Below are positions 36,670-45,662 of a stretch of 64,000 nt of DNA, in pieces. Source of the DNA: JADKBO01 sp965230345 (GTDB taxonomy: Bacteria > Bacteroidota > Bacteroidia > Chitinophagales > Saprospiraceae); the NCBI GenBank assembly GCA_965230345.1, contig CBDDKR010000002.1, positions 2,418,001 to 2,482,000 on the forward strand, read 5' to 3'. Numbering within the stretch: position 1 is the stretch's first letter; each line of letters starts with the position of its first letter. The notes under the pieces were generated by a model. The model ran no database searches and was not told where the DNA came from. It saw nothing but the letters and a program-made list of their open reading frames with translations. The position numbers and the translations under genes were made by a program.

Positions 36670-38772
36670 TTAGGACGGGACAATCAATTGATAAGTTATA
36701 AATGACCCAACATAAGCTAGAATACCCATGAATAAAAACTGTATAGTAGGCCATTTCCAGGAGTTTGTTTCCCGTTTTGTGACGGCAAGTGTACTCATGC
36801 ATTGCATAGCAAAAACATAAAAAATCAATAATGATAAAGCTGTAGCTGGTGAGTAGACTTTCAGGCTTGTTCCAGGAATCATTTCATTGCGCATTTTTTC
36901 ACGCAAACTGTCTTCGTTATCCTCAGATCCAATACTATATATAGTGGCCATTGTTCCTACGAAAACTTCTCTAGCAGCAAAGGACGTGATCAATGCAATA
37001 CCCATTTTCCAATCCATTCCTAGAGGTTTGATGGCAGGTTCTATAAATTTACCAATATGACCAGCATAACTTGCTTCAATTTTATTGGATGCTAAAACAT
37101 TCTCATATTCACTTTCTGAAAGATTAAGGTTTTGTGCGACTTGAAGCGCCTCTTTCTCTGCTCTATGCATGGCGTCTTTAGGTCCATAAGATGCCAGCAA
37201 CCAAAGAAGTATTGATATCAGAAGAATAATCTTTCCTGCTCCGATGATAAAGGATGATACTTTACGTTTTACTTCGATTAGAACATTGGATACCTTTGGT
37301 TTTTTATAAGTAGGCAATTCTAACATCAAAAAGGAAGGTTGAGAACTCTTAAGTACAAACTTAAATACAATAGCAGAAATCAATGCGCCTAGAATACCTA
37401 ACAAGTATAATCCCATAAATACCAATCCTTGCAGATTAAATGGGCCTATGTGCTCATTTGGGACAACAAACCCCACAAGGATGGCATAAACCGGAATTCT
37501 TGCAGAACAACTGATAAGGGGTGAAACCATAATGGTAATTAGTCTTTCTTTCCAATTACTTATGGTTCGTGTCGACATAATAGCTGGAATCGCACAAGCA
37601 CCACTCGAAATCAATGCTACCATACTTCTTCCGTTTAGTCCAAAACGTCGCATGAAAGGATCAAATAGATATACGGCTCTAGACATATATCCTGATTCTT
37701 CAAGAATTGCTATGAGCAAAAATAGTATGGTGATTTGAGGAATAAATACAAGGACTCCTCCCAATCCGGCGATTAGTCCATCAACGATTAAATCCGTTAC
37801 CCACGACTCAGGAAAGTTGGATGTTACAATATTGCCTAGCCATCCAAAGCCATCTTCAATCCATGTCATTGGTGCTTCAGACCATGCGTATATGGATTGA
37901 AACATAAATAACATTACCAATAGAAATATAACAGGACCGATAATAGGGTGAGTCAATATTTTGTCAATACGATTTGTGAAATCTTTGTTTTCACTAACAT
38001 CGTTTTTTAGTTTATTGGTTATTACACTTAGTTTTTCGAATCGTGTAAGCGTCTCATTGATTTGTTCTTTTGTGGATTCAAAACCATTATCTCCAGTAAT
38101 TGTGCTTAGTGCTTTACTTTGCTGATCACTTAAATGATCTAACCAAGGGTAATGGTGGAGGATCAAGAGATTTGCGTAATCATTGGATAGTCCTGTTGCC
38201 TGAGATACTTTTGGTAAGAAATGTTTGATTGATGGAGGTATAGAGAAAAACGATTTTCCCGTTTTTCTTGTTAGATCTAATGAAGAAATCTTCTCCTTTA
38301 GTAATGGTAATTGATCAGATGTGTTAGACGAAAAAGCCAAGGTTGGAATGTGTAGTTGGTCTTCGACTAATTGAGCTATGTTTTGTACAGACATGTTCCC
38401 ATTGTACAAATCTGCCATATTTAGTAACAACAACATTGGAATACCTAAATCTTTGAGTTGAGAAGCAAGAAGTAGGTGTCGATCCAATTGATTGATATCA
38501 CAAATATTAAGAACAATATCTGGAAAGGCTTCGTTTGATGGATTGGTAAGAATCTGAGACGTAATTCTTTCATCATTACTATTAGGATACAAAGAGTAAG
38601 TACCTGGCAAGTCGACGATTTCAAAATCCTTACCATTTATATTGGCTGTTCCTGAATTTTTCTCTACGGTAACTCCTGGGAAATTAGAAACTTTTTGATG
38701 AAGTCCAGTTAGAAGGTTAAAGACAGTTGACTTTCCTGCATTTGGATTGCCCACTAAACAAATCTTACGCAT
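36670..38772 (-). CDS. feoB: Ferrous iron transporter FeoB, C-terminus altered by IS
   Basis: 700 residues. N-terminal G domain: P-loop GNPNAGKS 8-15, switch region GVTVEKNSG, DLPGTYSLYP, NMAD. A GDI-like spacer (about 165-270) follows, then the membrane Gate domains with the conserved LPTYKKP and AREVF motifs and SSGACAIPAIM containing the Cys gate. It pumps Fe2+ across the inner membrane. The final residues VPS and the stop lie inside the right IS end; removing the IS restores a frame ending QLMS, so only the last few residues changed and function is probably kept. Confidence 0.95.
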   Translation of the reverse strand: MRKICLVGNPNAGKSTVFNLLTGLHQKVSNFPGVTVEKNSGTANINGKDFEIVDLPGTYSLYPNSNDERITSQILTNPSNEAFPDIVLNICDINQLDRHLLLASQLKDLGIPMLLLLNMADLYNGNMSVQNIAQLVEDQLHIPTLAFSSNTSDQLPLLKEKISSLDLTRKTGKSFFSIPPSIKHFLPKVSQATGLSNDYANLLILHHYPWLDHLSDQQSKALSTITGDNGFESTKEQINETLTRFEKLSVITNKLKNDVSENKDFTNRIDKILTHPIIGPVIFLLVMLFMFQSIYAWSEAPMTWIEDGFGWLGNIVTSNFPESWVTDLIVDGLIAGLGGVLVFIPQITILFLLIAILEESGYMSRAVYLFDPFMRRFGLNGRSMVALISSGACAIPAIMSTRTISNWKERLITIMVSPLISCSARIPVYAILVGFVVPNEHIGPFNLQGLVFMGLYLLGILGALISAIVFKFVLKSSQPSFLMLELPTYKKPKVSNVLIEVKRKVSSFIIGAGKIILLISILLWLLASYGPKDAMHRAEKEALQVAQNLNLSESEYENVLASNKIEASYAGHIGKFIEPAIKPLGMDWKMGIALITSFAAREVFVGTMATIYSIGSEDNEDSLREKMRNEMIPGTSLKVYSPATALSLLIFYVFAMQCMSTLAVTKRETNSWKWPTIQFLFMGILAYVGSFITYQLIVPS

Positions 38773-38787
38773 AATTTTTGGTTATTG

Positions 38788-39006
38788 TCAGATAGTAACT
38801 TCAACGAAGTCTAATTCTTCTTTTCTTAATGCAATGTGGTGATTACCCACCTGTACATAGAAGGAAGATCCTAGTAACGATTTTCTAATAATTCTAATCG
38901 ATCGACCCTCTAAAAAACCCATTGTAATAAGTTTATGTGTCAATGGATTATCCTCTAATCTATACAAGGTGGCACTTTTACCTATTGGGAGTTCTGAAAG
39001 CTTCAT
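38788..39006 (-). CDS. feoA: FeoA, SH3-like accessory of FeoB
   Basis: 72 residues folding as an SH3-like barrel: KLSELPIGKSATLYRLED, then KLITMGFLEGRSIRII and VGNHHIALRKEELDFVEV, the FeoA signature. It binds the cytoplasmic part of FeoB and is needed for ferrous iron uptake. 15 bases separate it from feoB, one operon. A divergent Crp/Fnr regulator begins 187 bases away. Confidence 0.95.
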   Translation of the reverse strand: MKLSELPIGKSATLYRLEDNPLTHKLITMGFLEGRSIRIIRKSLLGSSFYVQVGNHHIALRKEELDFVEVTI

Positions 39007-39029
39007 TATCGCTATTTAGATTAATTCTA

Positions 39030-39037
39030 CAAAAATA
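39030..39037 (-). promoter_or_regulatory. Possible -7 box of feoAB promoter
   Basis: On the minus strand 39037-39030 reads TATTTTTG, a full match to TAnnTTTG, about 24 bases before the feoA start. No convincing TTG -33 element was found 17-23 bases upstream. Confidence 0.4.
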
Positions 39038-39192
39038 AGATTTGAATTACTCTTGAAGAAAAATTAATAATAATTTAATTTTTATTGATTTGGAGTAGGG
39101 GATATGTCGACAAAATGCATCTATATAAATGTAGGTGTTCGAAATAGTTGATTCTGATACTTGTGTAAATTCAATAATTAAATTTAGAAATT

Positions 39193-39867
39193 ATGGTAAA
39201 TCAAGAAATTCTTAAACAATATGAAATCTTTCAAAATTTGTCTGATTTAGAATTGACTAGACTGAGTGAAGCTTCTAAATTTATTAATATAAGTAAGAAA
39301 CAAAGAGTGTATGACATCAAAGACGAGGTCAAATCGGTTTATTTGGTTCATAAGGGATCCATTAAGCTTGGTTCTGATGTCGAAAAAGAAAAATCATTGG
39401 TAAAGCACATCGCGTATGAATCGGATGTCTTTGGCGAAAACATCTTCGCAGGATCAACCAGAAACGAATACGCTGAGGCGATAAATTCGAGTGTTATAAT
39501 CGAAATTGAGATTAAATGGTTTGAATCTGTAATTAAAGAAAATCATTCTTTTGCAAATAGAATTACCGAGGTCATTATCGAACGCATCAACACCCTTGAG
39601 CAGCGAATGAAAAATTTCATTTTTATGAAAGCGCAACAGAGAATCTCTCACTTTCTGAAGCAAACAGGTTTGAAAAGAGGAATTAAAATTGGAATGGATG
39701 AAATTCTGATTAATCATGGGATGTCGCATAAGGACATATCCTTTTTGACGGATACGTCTCGACAGACCGTCACTCGTGTATTATCTGAGTTGAAGTCTTC
39801 TAATTTAATTCATTTTTCTGCCAGAAAACCGAATAAAATCTTAATTAGAAACATAGCAGCTTTGTAA
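39193..39867 (+). CDS. Crp/Fnr-family transcriptional regulator without cysteines
   Basis: 224 residues: cyclic-nucleotide-binding-like beta barrel (about 10-125, with YLVHKGSIKLGSD and SDVFGENIFAG), long dimer helix (130-150), and a winged HTH with HKDISFLTDTSRQTVTRVLSELKSS as recognition region. The protein has no Cys at all, so it cannot carry the Fnr iron-sulfur cluster; the cAMP-binding Arg-Ser-Ala motif is also missing. Sensor input is therefore unknown. Position opposite feoAB and near nrf suggests redox or iron control. Confidence 0.88.
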   Translation: MVNQEILKQYEIFQNLSDLELTRLSEASKFINISKKQRVYDIKDEVKSVYLVHKGSIKLGSDVEKEKSLVKHIAYESDVFGENIFAGSTRNEYAEAINSSVIIEIEIKWFESVIKENHSFANRITEVIIERINTLEQRMKNFIFMKAQQRISHFLKQTGLKRGIKIGMDEILINHGMSHKDISFLTDTSRQTVTRVLSELKSSNLIHFSARKPNKILIRNIAAL

Positions 39868-39924
39868 TCGAAACCCCGAAGTACGAAAGGTTATAATTCT
39901 ACTAATAATTTGGTTTTACTTGAT

Positions 39925-39950
39925 GCACTCTCTTGAGAGTGCTTTTTTTT
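39925..39950 (+). terminator. Intrinsic terminator of the Crp/Fnr gene
   Basis: GCACTCT (39925-39931) pairs with AGAGTGC (39936-39942), CTTG loop, followed by eight T. Confidence 0.9.
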
Positions 39951-40086
39951 GTGCTGAAAATTCTGTTTTATAACATGAATTATACTTGTTATAAATGTCT
40001 TATTTCTCATGCGACGAAAATTATTTAATTACTTGGTTACTTGGAAAATACATCGTTGAATGTCAGTATAGTTTTTGTAAAAAGAA

Positions 40087-40120
40087 AAAGAGATTGCTCA
40101 CAAATTTGAACAATCTCTTT
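40087..40120 (-). terminator. Intrinsic terminator of groESL
   Basis: AAAGAGATTG (40087-40096) pairs with CAATCTCTTT (40111-40120); on the minus strand a T-rich tail follows. It lies 30 bases past the groEL stop. Confidence 0.85.
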
Positions 40121-40149
40121 TATAATTCTTAATTCAAAGAAGATGATGA

Positions 40150-41790
40150 TTACATCATGCCAGGCATTCCGCCACCGCCCATTGGAGGCATTGCATGTCC
40201 TCCGTGGTTTTCTTCTTTTATGTCGTTGATAACACACTCAGTAGTTAGTACCATACTTGCAATTGAACTTGCATTCATGACTGCTACTCTAGTTACCTTA
40301 GTTGGATCAATTACACCTGATTTTTTCAAATCTTCGTATACACCAGTTCTTGCGTTATATCCATTAGCCCCTTTTGCTTTAAGAACATCTTGAAGTACTA
40401 CACTTCCATCAACCCCAGCATTTTGTGCAATTATTCTGATAGGAGATTCTAATGCTTTTTTTACGATTTGGATTCCCATTTCTTCATCATCATTAGTTCC
40501 CTTCATGTCATTCAAGCTGTCTATAGCTCTAACCAAAGCAACTCCTCCTCCAGGAACGATTCCTTCAGCAACAGCTGCTCTTGTTGCATGTAAAGCATCA
40601 TCAACTCTATCTTTCTTTTCTTTCATTTCTACCTCAGTGGCAGCACCTACATATAATACTGCAACTCCACCAGCCAATTTAGCTAGTCTTTCTTGAAGTT
40701 TTTCTCTGTCATAGTCAGAAGTCGTTGTTTCAATCTGGCTCTTAATCTGTGCAATTCTAGCCTGAATATCTATATCTTGTCCTTTACCATTTACAATTGT
40801 TGTGTTGTCCTTGTCAATGGTGATTTTTTCAGTTTGACCAAGATCAGTAAGTTCTGTGTTTTCTAACTTATATCCCTTTTCTTCCGAGATGACAGTTCCT
40901 CCTGTTAAGATAGCAATGTCTTCAAGCATAGCTTTTCTTCTATCTCCAAATCCTGGAGCTTTAACTGCAACTACTTTTAATCCTGCTCTAAGTCTGTTTA
41001 CTACTAAAACACCCAATGCTTGGCTGTCTACATCTTCAGCGATGATTAAAAGAGGTCTTCCCGCCTGTGAAGCTTTTTCAAGTACAGGAACGATTTCTTG
41101 TACATTTGATATTTTCTTATCATGAATAAGAATCAAAGGATTATCGTATTCAGTCAACATGTTTTCCGTGTCGGTAACAAAGTATGGAGATAAATATCCT
41201 CTATCAAATTGCATTCCCACTACTTCTTCAACGTAAGTGTCAGTCACCTTTGCTTCTTCTACGGTAATAACTCCATCCTTAGAAACTTTTTTCATTGCAT
41301 CAGCAATCAAAGTTCCAATTTCTTCATCATTGTTCGCTGAGATTGCAGCAACTTGTTGTACTTTTTCAAAATCGTTACCGACATTTTCACTTTGGCTTTT
41401 TAGATTCTCGATTACAGCATTCGTTGCTTTGTCGATTCCTCTTTTTAAGTCCATAGGATTAGCTCCAGCAGCTACATACTTCATGCCTGAAGCTACCATT
41501 GCTTGTGCCAATACAGTAGCCGTAGTTGTACCATCACCGGCTAGATCAGCCGTCTTTGATGCAACTTCTTTTACCATTTGAGCACCCATATTTTGTACTG
41601 GATCTTCCAGCTCAATTTCTTTTGCTACAGATACACCATCTTTTGTAATTGTTGGTGCACCAAAACTCTTTTGGATGACCACATTTCTTCCTTTTGGTCC
41701 TAGAGTAACTTTTACTGCATCCGCTAATGCATCGATTCCTGCTTTTAAATCTGCTCTTGCAGAAGTATCAAAGCTGATTTGTTTAGCCAT
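40150..41790 (-). CDS. groEL: Chaperonin GroEL
   Basis: 546 residues, standard length, with the ATP-binding VTLGPKGRNVV and DGTTTATVLAQAM, the central DRVDDALHATRAAVAEGIVPGGG signature and the Gly/Met-rich tail PMGGGGMPGMM. Forms the tetradecamer folding chamber with GroES, encoded just upstream on the same strand (45-bp gap). Confidence 0.99.
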   Translation of the reverse strand: MAKQISFDTSARADLKAGIDALADAVKVTLGPKGRNVVIQKSFGAPTITKDGVSVAKEIELEDPVQNMGAQMVKEVASKTADLAGDGTTTATVLAQAMVASGMKYVAAGANPMDLKRGIDKATNAVIENLKSQSENVGNDFEKVQQVAAISANNDEEIGTLIADAMKKVSKDGVITVEEAKVTDTYVEEVVGMQFDRGYLSPYFVTDTENMLTEYDNPLILIHDKKISNVQEIVPVLEKASQAGRPLLIIAEDVDSQALGVLVVNRLRAGLKVVAVKAPGFGDRRKAMLEDIAILTGGTVISEEKGYKLENTELTDLGQTEKITIDKDNTTIVNGKGQDIDIQARIAQIKSQIETTTSDYDREKLQERLAKLAGGVAVLYVGAATEVEMKEKKDRVDDALHATRAAVAEGIVPGGGVALVRAIDSLNDMKGTNDDEEMGIQIVKKALESPIRIIAQNAGVDGSVVLQDVLKAKGANGYNARTGVYEDLKKSGVIDPTKVTRVAVMNASSIASMVLTTECVINDIKEENHGGHAMPPMGGGGMPGMM

Positions 41791-41835
41791 CTTTATATTA
41801 TGTTTTAATTGATGTTATTGAATATTCATTAAAAA

Positions 41836-42099
41836 TTAAAGTATGACAAGTATGTCATCTTCTCTCATGATCAAGTAATCTTTTCCTTCAAAATTGATCT
41901 CTTGTCCAGCATATTTTCCATAAAGGACAGTATCTCCTTTTTTAACGGTCATTTTCACACCGTCTTTACCTGGACCTACAGCAATTATTTCTCCTTTTTG
42001 AGGCTTTTCTTTTGCTGTATCTGGTATGATAATTCCACCTGCAGTCTTTTCTTCAGCTTCAGCTGGCTGAACAACAACTCTATCATTAATAGGCTTCAT
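41836..42099 (-). CDS. groES: Co-chaperonin GroES
   Basis: 87 residues. IKPINDRVVV-type start, then the mobile loop EEKTAGGIIIPDTAKEKPQKGEI that docks on GroEL, then VKKGDTVLYGKYAG and DYLIMREDDILVIL. First gene of groESL. No CIRCE element (TTAGCACTC-N9-GAGTGCTAA) was found upstream, so HrcA control is unlikely; direct TGTCAG repeats lie around 42187-42212 on the minus strand. Confidence 0.98.
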   Translation of the reverse strand: MKPINDRVVVQPAEAEEKTAGGIIIPDTAKEKPQKGEIIAVGPGKDGVKMTVKKGDTVLYGKYAGQEINFEGKDYLIMREDDILVIL

Positions 42100-42406
42100 G
42101 TTTTACTTATTTTTTTATGGTTAACTAAATTTGATAAAAACAATACAATGCTAGGTGTACATTAAATGTGCCAATAAGTTCTATGCTGACAAATTAGCAG
42201 ATGTTCTGACATGGAGAGCGCAAAATAGTCTCATGCATTAAGCTGAGATGGACACATTGTCATAATGTGTTCTAAATGACGGCTTTGAGTGAAAAGGTAT
42301 GAATGACAAAAATAAAATGTCCCCTGAAATAAAATCTTTGCGTGGTACCCAAATAAATATTATTTTGTGGCAAAATCAATATTATAAATACTTTAATATC
42401 AATAGA

Positions 42407-43396
42407 ATGGGAATATTTAGCTCTTTAAAAAAACTTCTATTTGTTACTGAATCAGTAGCGAAATCATCGGCGAAGAAGTCGAAAGATTATGTAGTTGAAC
42501 AAGCAGAGGAATTCGGTGAAAAAACGAAAGAAGCATTTTCCGAGGCTACAGAAACAGTAAAAGAGAAAACAAGTGGGTTGAGGGATTCCATTATGGATGC
42601 TGCTGAAGAAGGAATGGAAAAAGCAAAAGACTTCGCGTCTAATGCTGTTGATAAAGCCAAGGAAGTAGTTGAAAATGTTGAAGAGGTCGTTGAAGAAAAA
42701 ATGGAAGATTTATCCAAGAATGAAACCGTTCAAAAGGTTATGGACAAAACAGAAGAAGTGGGCAAGGTCGTAATAGAAAAATCGGGTCAGGTTATGGAGA
42801 AAGTACAAGGGTTTACGGAATCTGTTGGAGAGAAAGTACTTGAAAGTACTGAGTCTTCGAGAGCTAAGGCAGCAGAAGTTACTGAAAATATTGGGAAAAA
42901 AGTACTGGAAAAAACTGACGGCGTAGTCGATCAGGTGCAAGATTTTACAGAGAAAATGGGAGCGAATGTTTTGGATAAGATGGGGTTAAATACCGAACCG
43001 GAACTGAGTTCGTCTGAGGATGTTGAGTCAACAATGGAACCATCTGAACCTTCGGCTAGTGAAAAACTAGGAGAAAAAATCAGTGAAACCGTTCATAATG
43101 TTAAAGAATCATTGGCAGAAAAAGCGTTAGAGGCTACAGAAAAATTGGAAGAAAAGGTCGAAGAATTGACCCAAAAGGCCATTGAATTTGAAAAAGAAGA
43201 AGCTTTAAAACCTAAAGGTGAATTCTCTGAAGAGACATTAGACACAGGAGGATCATTACTGGACGGAACAAGTGATTTTTTCGAAAAGGCCAAGAATTGG
43301 GCAGAAGGAAATTATTCTGAGTCGACGGCTCCAGCAGAGGAAAAGATGGAAGATGAAATCATTTCACCAGTGGAACTTCCAGATGATGATGAATAA
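42407..43396 (+). CDS. Amphipathic-helix (apolipoprotein/LEA-like, YtxH-type) protein
   Basis: 329 residues from ATG 42407, which gives GIFSSLKKLLFVTES; the frame is open from 42299 but the extra 36 codons are atypical. From residue 15 to 300 it is an uninterrupted Lys/Glu/Ala/Val helix with ~11-residue periodicity (units like VEQAEEFGEKTKEAF, VMEKVQGFTESVGEKVLES, VVDQVQDFTEKMGANVLDK), as in LEA or apolipoprotein A helices. The last 25 residues are acidic (ends ELPDDDE). It could coat membranes or protect proteins under stress. No partner known. Confidence 0.7.
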   Translation: MGIFSSLKKLLFVTESVAKSSAKKSKDYVVEQAEEFGEKTKEAFSEATETVKEKTSGLRDSIMDAAEEGMEKAKDFASNAVDKAKEVVENVEEVVEEKMEDLSKNETVQKVMDKTEEVGKVVIEKSGQVMEKVQGFTESVGEKVLESTESSRAKAAEVTENIGKKVLEKTDGVVDQVQDFTEKMGANVLDKMGLNTEPELSSSEDVESTMEPSEPSASEKLGEKISETVHNVKESLAEKALEATEKLEEKVEELTQKAIEFEKEEALKPKGEFSEETLDTGGSLLDGTSDFFEKAKNWAEGNYSESTAPAEEKMEDEIISPVELPDDDE

Positions 43397-43539
43397 AAAG
43401 TAGATATTTAGAAAATTTCAAGCAGCGTTTTAAACTTTTATAGTGTCTATTATATGAACATAAAGTTATTGAGAATTAAATTTTATGGGCTCATTTACAT
43501 AGAATGTTAATTTAATATTCAAATAGATACAGTTAATCA

Positions 43540-44100
43540 ATGTCTCCATTAATGGCTAACAGCTTAAACTTGAATCAGATCATAGACCTTTGTCTAAAGG
43601 GTGATAGGGAAGCTCAGCACAAGCTGTTTAAGACCTACTCTGGTTTGATGTTTAGTATTTGTAGGAGATATACTAATAATATCCATGAAGCTGAAGATAT
43701 GTTGCAAGAGGGATTTATTAGAGTGTTTAACTATCTTCATTCCTTTGAGAAAAGTGGTTCGTTTGAAGGGTGGATGAAGAAAATTTTTATAAATAACGCA
43801 TTGCGCTCAATCTCGAAAAAATCATTTAGTCATGAAATGAATGGATATGAACAGCTACCAGATGAAGCTGTAGAACCTTCTATTATTTCTAGACTTTCTG
43901 AAGAAAAAATACTAGAACTTATTGCGAAGTTACCTGAAGGATATAGGATGGTGTTTAACCTATATGCTCTAGAAGGGTATTCACATAAGGAAATTGCCGA
44001 AATGCTAGGAACAAAAGAGAGTACTTCTAGATCACAATTGGTGAAAGCTAGGAGAATGTTACAAGATATGTTTTTGGAATTGCAAAAAGTTGCCGTATGA
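43540..44100 (+). CDS. ECF-type RNA polymerase sigma factor
   Basis: 186 residues. Region 2 (about 18-85) contains DREAQHKLFKTYSGLMFSICRRY and the DMLQEGFIRVFNYL motif for core binding and -10 recognition; region 4 (about 120-178) contains LPEGYRMVFNLYALEGYSHKEIAEMLG and STSRSQLVKARRML. The stop overlaps the next start (ATGA), so it is coupled to the hybrid membrane protein that probably controls it. Confidence 0.95.
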   Translation: MSPLMANSLNLNQIIDLCLKGDREAQHKLFKTYSGLMFSICRRYTNNIHEAEDMLQEGFIRVFNYLHSFEKSGSFEGWMKKIFINNALRSISKKSFSHEMNGYEQLPDEAVEPSIISRLSEEKILELIAKLPEGYRMVFNLYALEGYSHKEIAEMLGTKESTSRSQLVKARRMLQDMFLELQKVAV

Positions 44101-45638
44101 GTGAATTCGACAAGGAAATACTGAAAAAATTAAGTGGTTACGAATCGCAGGTAAATTCGGATATGTGGAATAAGATATCTGATAAGCTTCCCGACCCTGA
44201 AGACTCATCTCCAAAAACATGGTGGCTACCAGCGATGTCTGTAATATTTTTGCTAGGATCAATGATGGTTGCATATCTATTGTATGATAATAGCAATAAT
44301 ACAATAATGGAATCCAATGTTTCCATAGAGAATAAGGAGAGTAGCGCAAAGCAAAATGCAAACTTGTCTGCAAAAGTCGATCAAAATGATGCAGCTGATC
44401 ATAAAGAAATAAAGAGTGCTGTAGAAAGTACTACAGTTTTAGACAATACAACAAGTAACAGATTGCAGAGTGAAGAAAATAGCATAACTTCTTCTATTAT
44501 TGAGAATAGGGTAACTTCTGAGAATAAGGTGATTTCTCATTTAAACGATAAACCAATTGCCGAGATTAAAAGCGATTTGAATGATTCAAAGATTGTTAAA
44601 AACGATAATAAATCAATCCTTTCGAATAATACAAAAGTTTTGAACGACAATGAGGCTATCAGTTTAGCTATGGATCCCGAACAAATAACCGAATCTGAAC
44701 TTGATTTGAATGCATCTTCTTCAAGTTTGTATGAGCAATATGGAACAATTTTCAAAAGAGCTCGAATGATGCAAGAGAATGCTGGAGAAATGATTGAAGA
44801 AAGGAAAGAGTCCGTTACTATAGGTTTGCTCCCAACTCTTGATGGTGAGATTGTCACAGAAAGTGAGGAAATTGAATTAATGGGGGAAAGATTGATATGT
44901 CCTTCTTTTAAGAATATGAGATTTGGTATTTTTGCCGAAGCTTATTTTAGTCCTGAACTGGCACACAGAGAGTTTGGATATAAAAGTGCTATAAGCGAGT
45001 CCGATTATTTAAATAAGCGTGAAGCAACCGAAGTTAGTCAGGTTTCGTTTTCATCAGGAGTTAGAATTGGATTTATGACAAAATCTGGTTTGGGATTGAA
45101 ATCAGGGTTCAATTACTCTCAGATTAATGAATCGTTCGAATATGTAGACCCAGAGCATAGTAAGAAGAAAACAATAGTTATAACTGAATATATCTGGGAA
45201 AACAATGAAGTGATTGATAGTACCCAGACGATAAAAGAAATTGATGTTGAAGGAGAGTACAAGATACGTAAGAAGAATACCTACAAAACTTTAGATATTC
45301 CAGTATTGTTTACTTACGAATGGGGTTACAAAAATAGATTGTACTATGGAGTAACTGCAGGACCAATGATAAATCTCAAATTCTCTCAATCTGGAATGAT
45401 GTTAGAAGAAGAAACGCTAACTCCAATAGAAATTGAAGATACAAAAGTCTATAATACCAATGTAGGAACTAGTTTGTACTTGTCGTTTTCGGCAAATTAT
45501 CAATTAGGACAAGGAGTTGACTTGTTTGTAGAGCCTAACTTAAGACATATATTTAAGGATACGACAAACGATGGTTTTAGCTTAAGCCAAAAGTATACAA
45601 CTTGGGGATTAGGTTTTGGAGTGAAGTGTAAATTATAA
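44097..45638 (+). CDS. Hybrid protein: anti-sigma-like N-terminus, TM helix, beta-barrel domain
   Basis: 513 residues. Residues 1-40 (EILKKLSGYESQVNSDMWNKI) resemble the short cytoplasmic start of Bacteroidota anti-sigma-like proteins. A single TM helix spans ~43-63 (LPAMSVIFLLGSMMVAYLLY), followed by a long Ser/Asn/Lys-rich linker (64-265), then a PorT-type barrel-like domain (270-513: FGIFAEAYFSPEL, SSGVRIGFMTKSGLGLKSGFNYSQ, IPVLFTYEWGYKNRLYYGVTAGP, WGLGFGVKCKL). There is no signal peptide ahead of the TM helix. Translational coupling to the sigma factor indicates a regulatory role; how one chain serves both membranes is open. Confidence 0.75.
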   Translation: MSEFDKEILKKLSGYESQVNSDMWNKISDKLPDPEDSSPKTWWLPAMSVIFLLGSMMVAYLLYDNSNNTIMESNVSIENKESSAKQNANLSAKVDQNDAADHKEIKSAVESTTVLDNTTSNRLQSEENSITSSIIENRVTSENKVISHLNDKPIAEIKSDLNDSKIVKNDNKSILSNNTKVLNDNEAISLAMDPEQITESELDLNASSSSLYEQYGTIFKRARMMQENAGEMIEERKESVTIGLLPTLDGEIVTESEEIELMGERLICPSFKNMRFGIFAEAYFSPELAHREFGYKSAISESDYLNKREATEVSQVSFSSGVRIGFMTKSGLGLKSGFNYSQINESFEYVDPEHSKKKTIVITEYIWENNEVIDSTQTIKEIDVEGEYKIRKKNTYKTLDIPVLFTYEWGYKNRLYYGVTAGPMINLKFSQSGMMLEEETLTPIEIEDTKVYNTNVGTSLYLSFSANYQLGQGVDLFVEPNLRHIFKDTTNDGFSLSQKYTTWGLGFGVKCKL

Positions 45639-45662
45639 GAAAACCGATAATAGTAGATAATA

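Larger units (their letters stand above)
35297..36682 (+). mobile_element. Complete IS3-family insertion sequence, 1386 bp
   Basis: Ends are 24-bp imperfect inverted repeats: left TGTCCCGTCCTAGTATAGCG.. (35297-35320), right 36659-36682 (GTAACACTATTTTAGGACGG..), 21 of 24 positions matching, starting TG and ending CA. ATC flanks both ends (35294-35296 and 36683-36685), a 3-bp target duplication normal for IS3. It carries orfA and orfB with a frameshift signal. Target site is the 3' end of feoB. All parts look intact, so it may be active. Confidence 0.93.

Noticed and set aside
40157..41581. Several plus-strand open frames opposite groEL
   Set aside because: Shadows caused by the codon bias of groEL; no signals or motifs of their own.
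42299..42406. N-terminal extension of the amphipathic-helix protein
   Set aside because: The 36 added codons are of different composition from the rest and ATG 42407 gives a more usual start.
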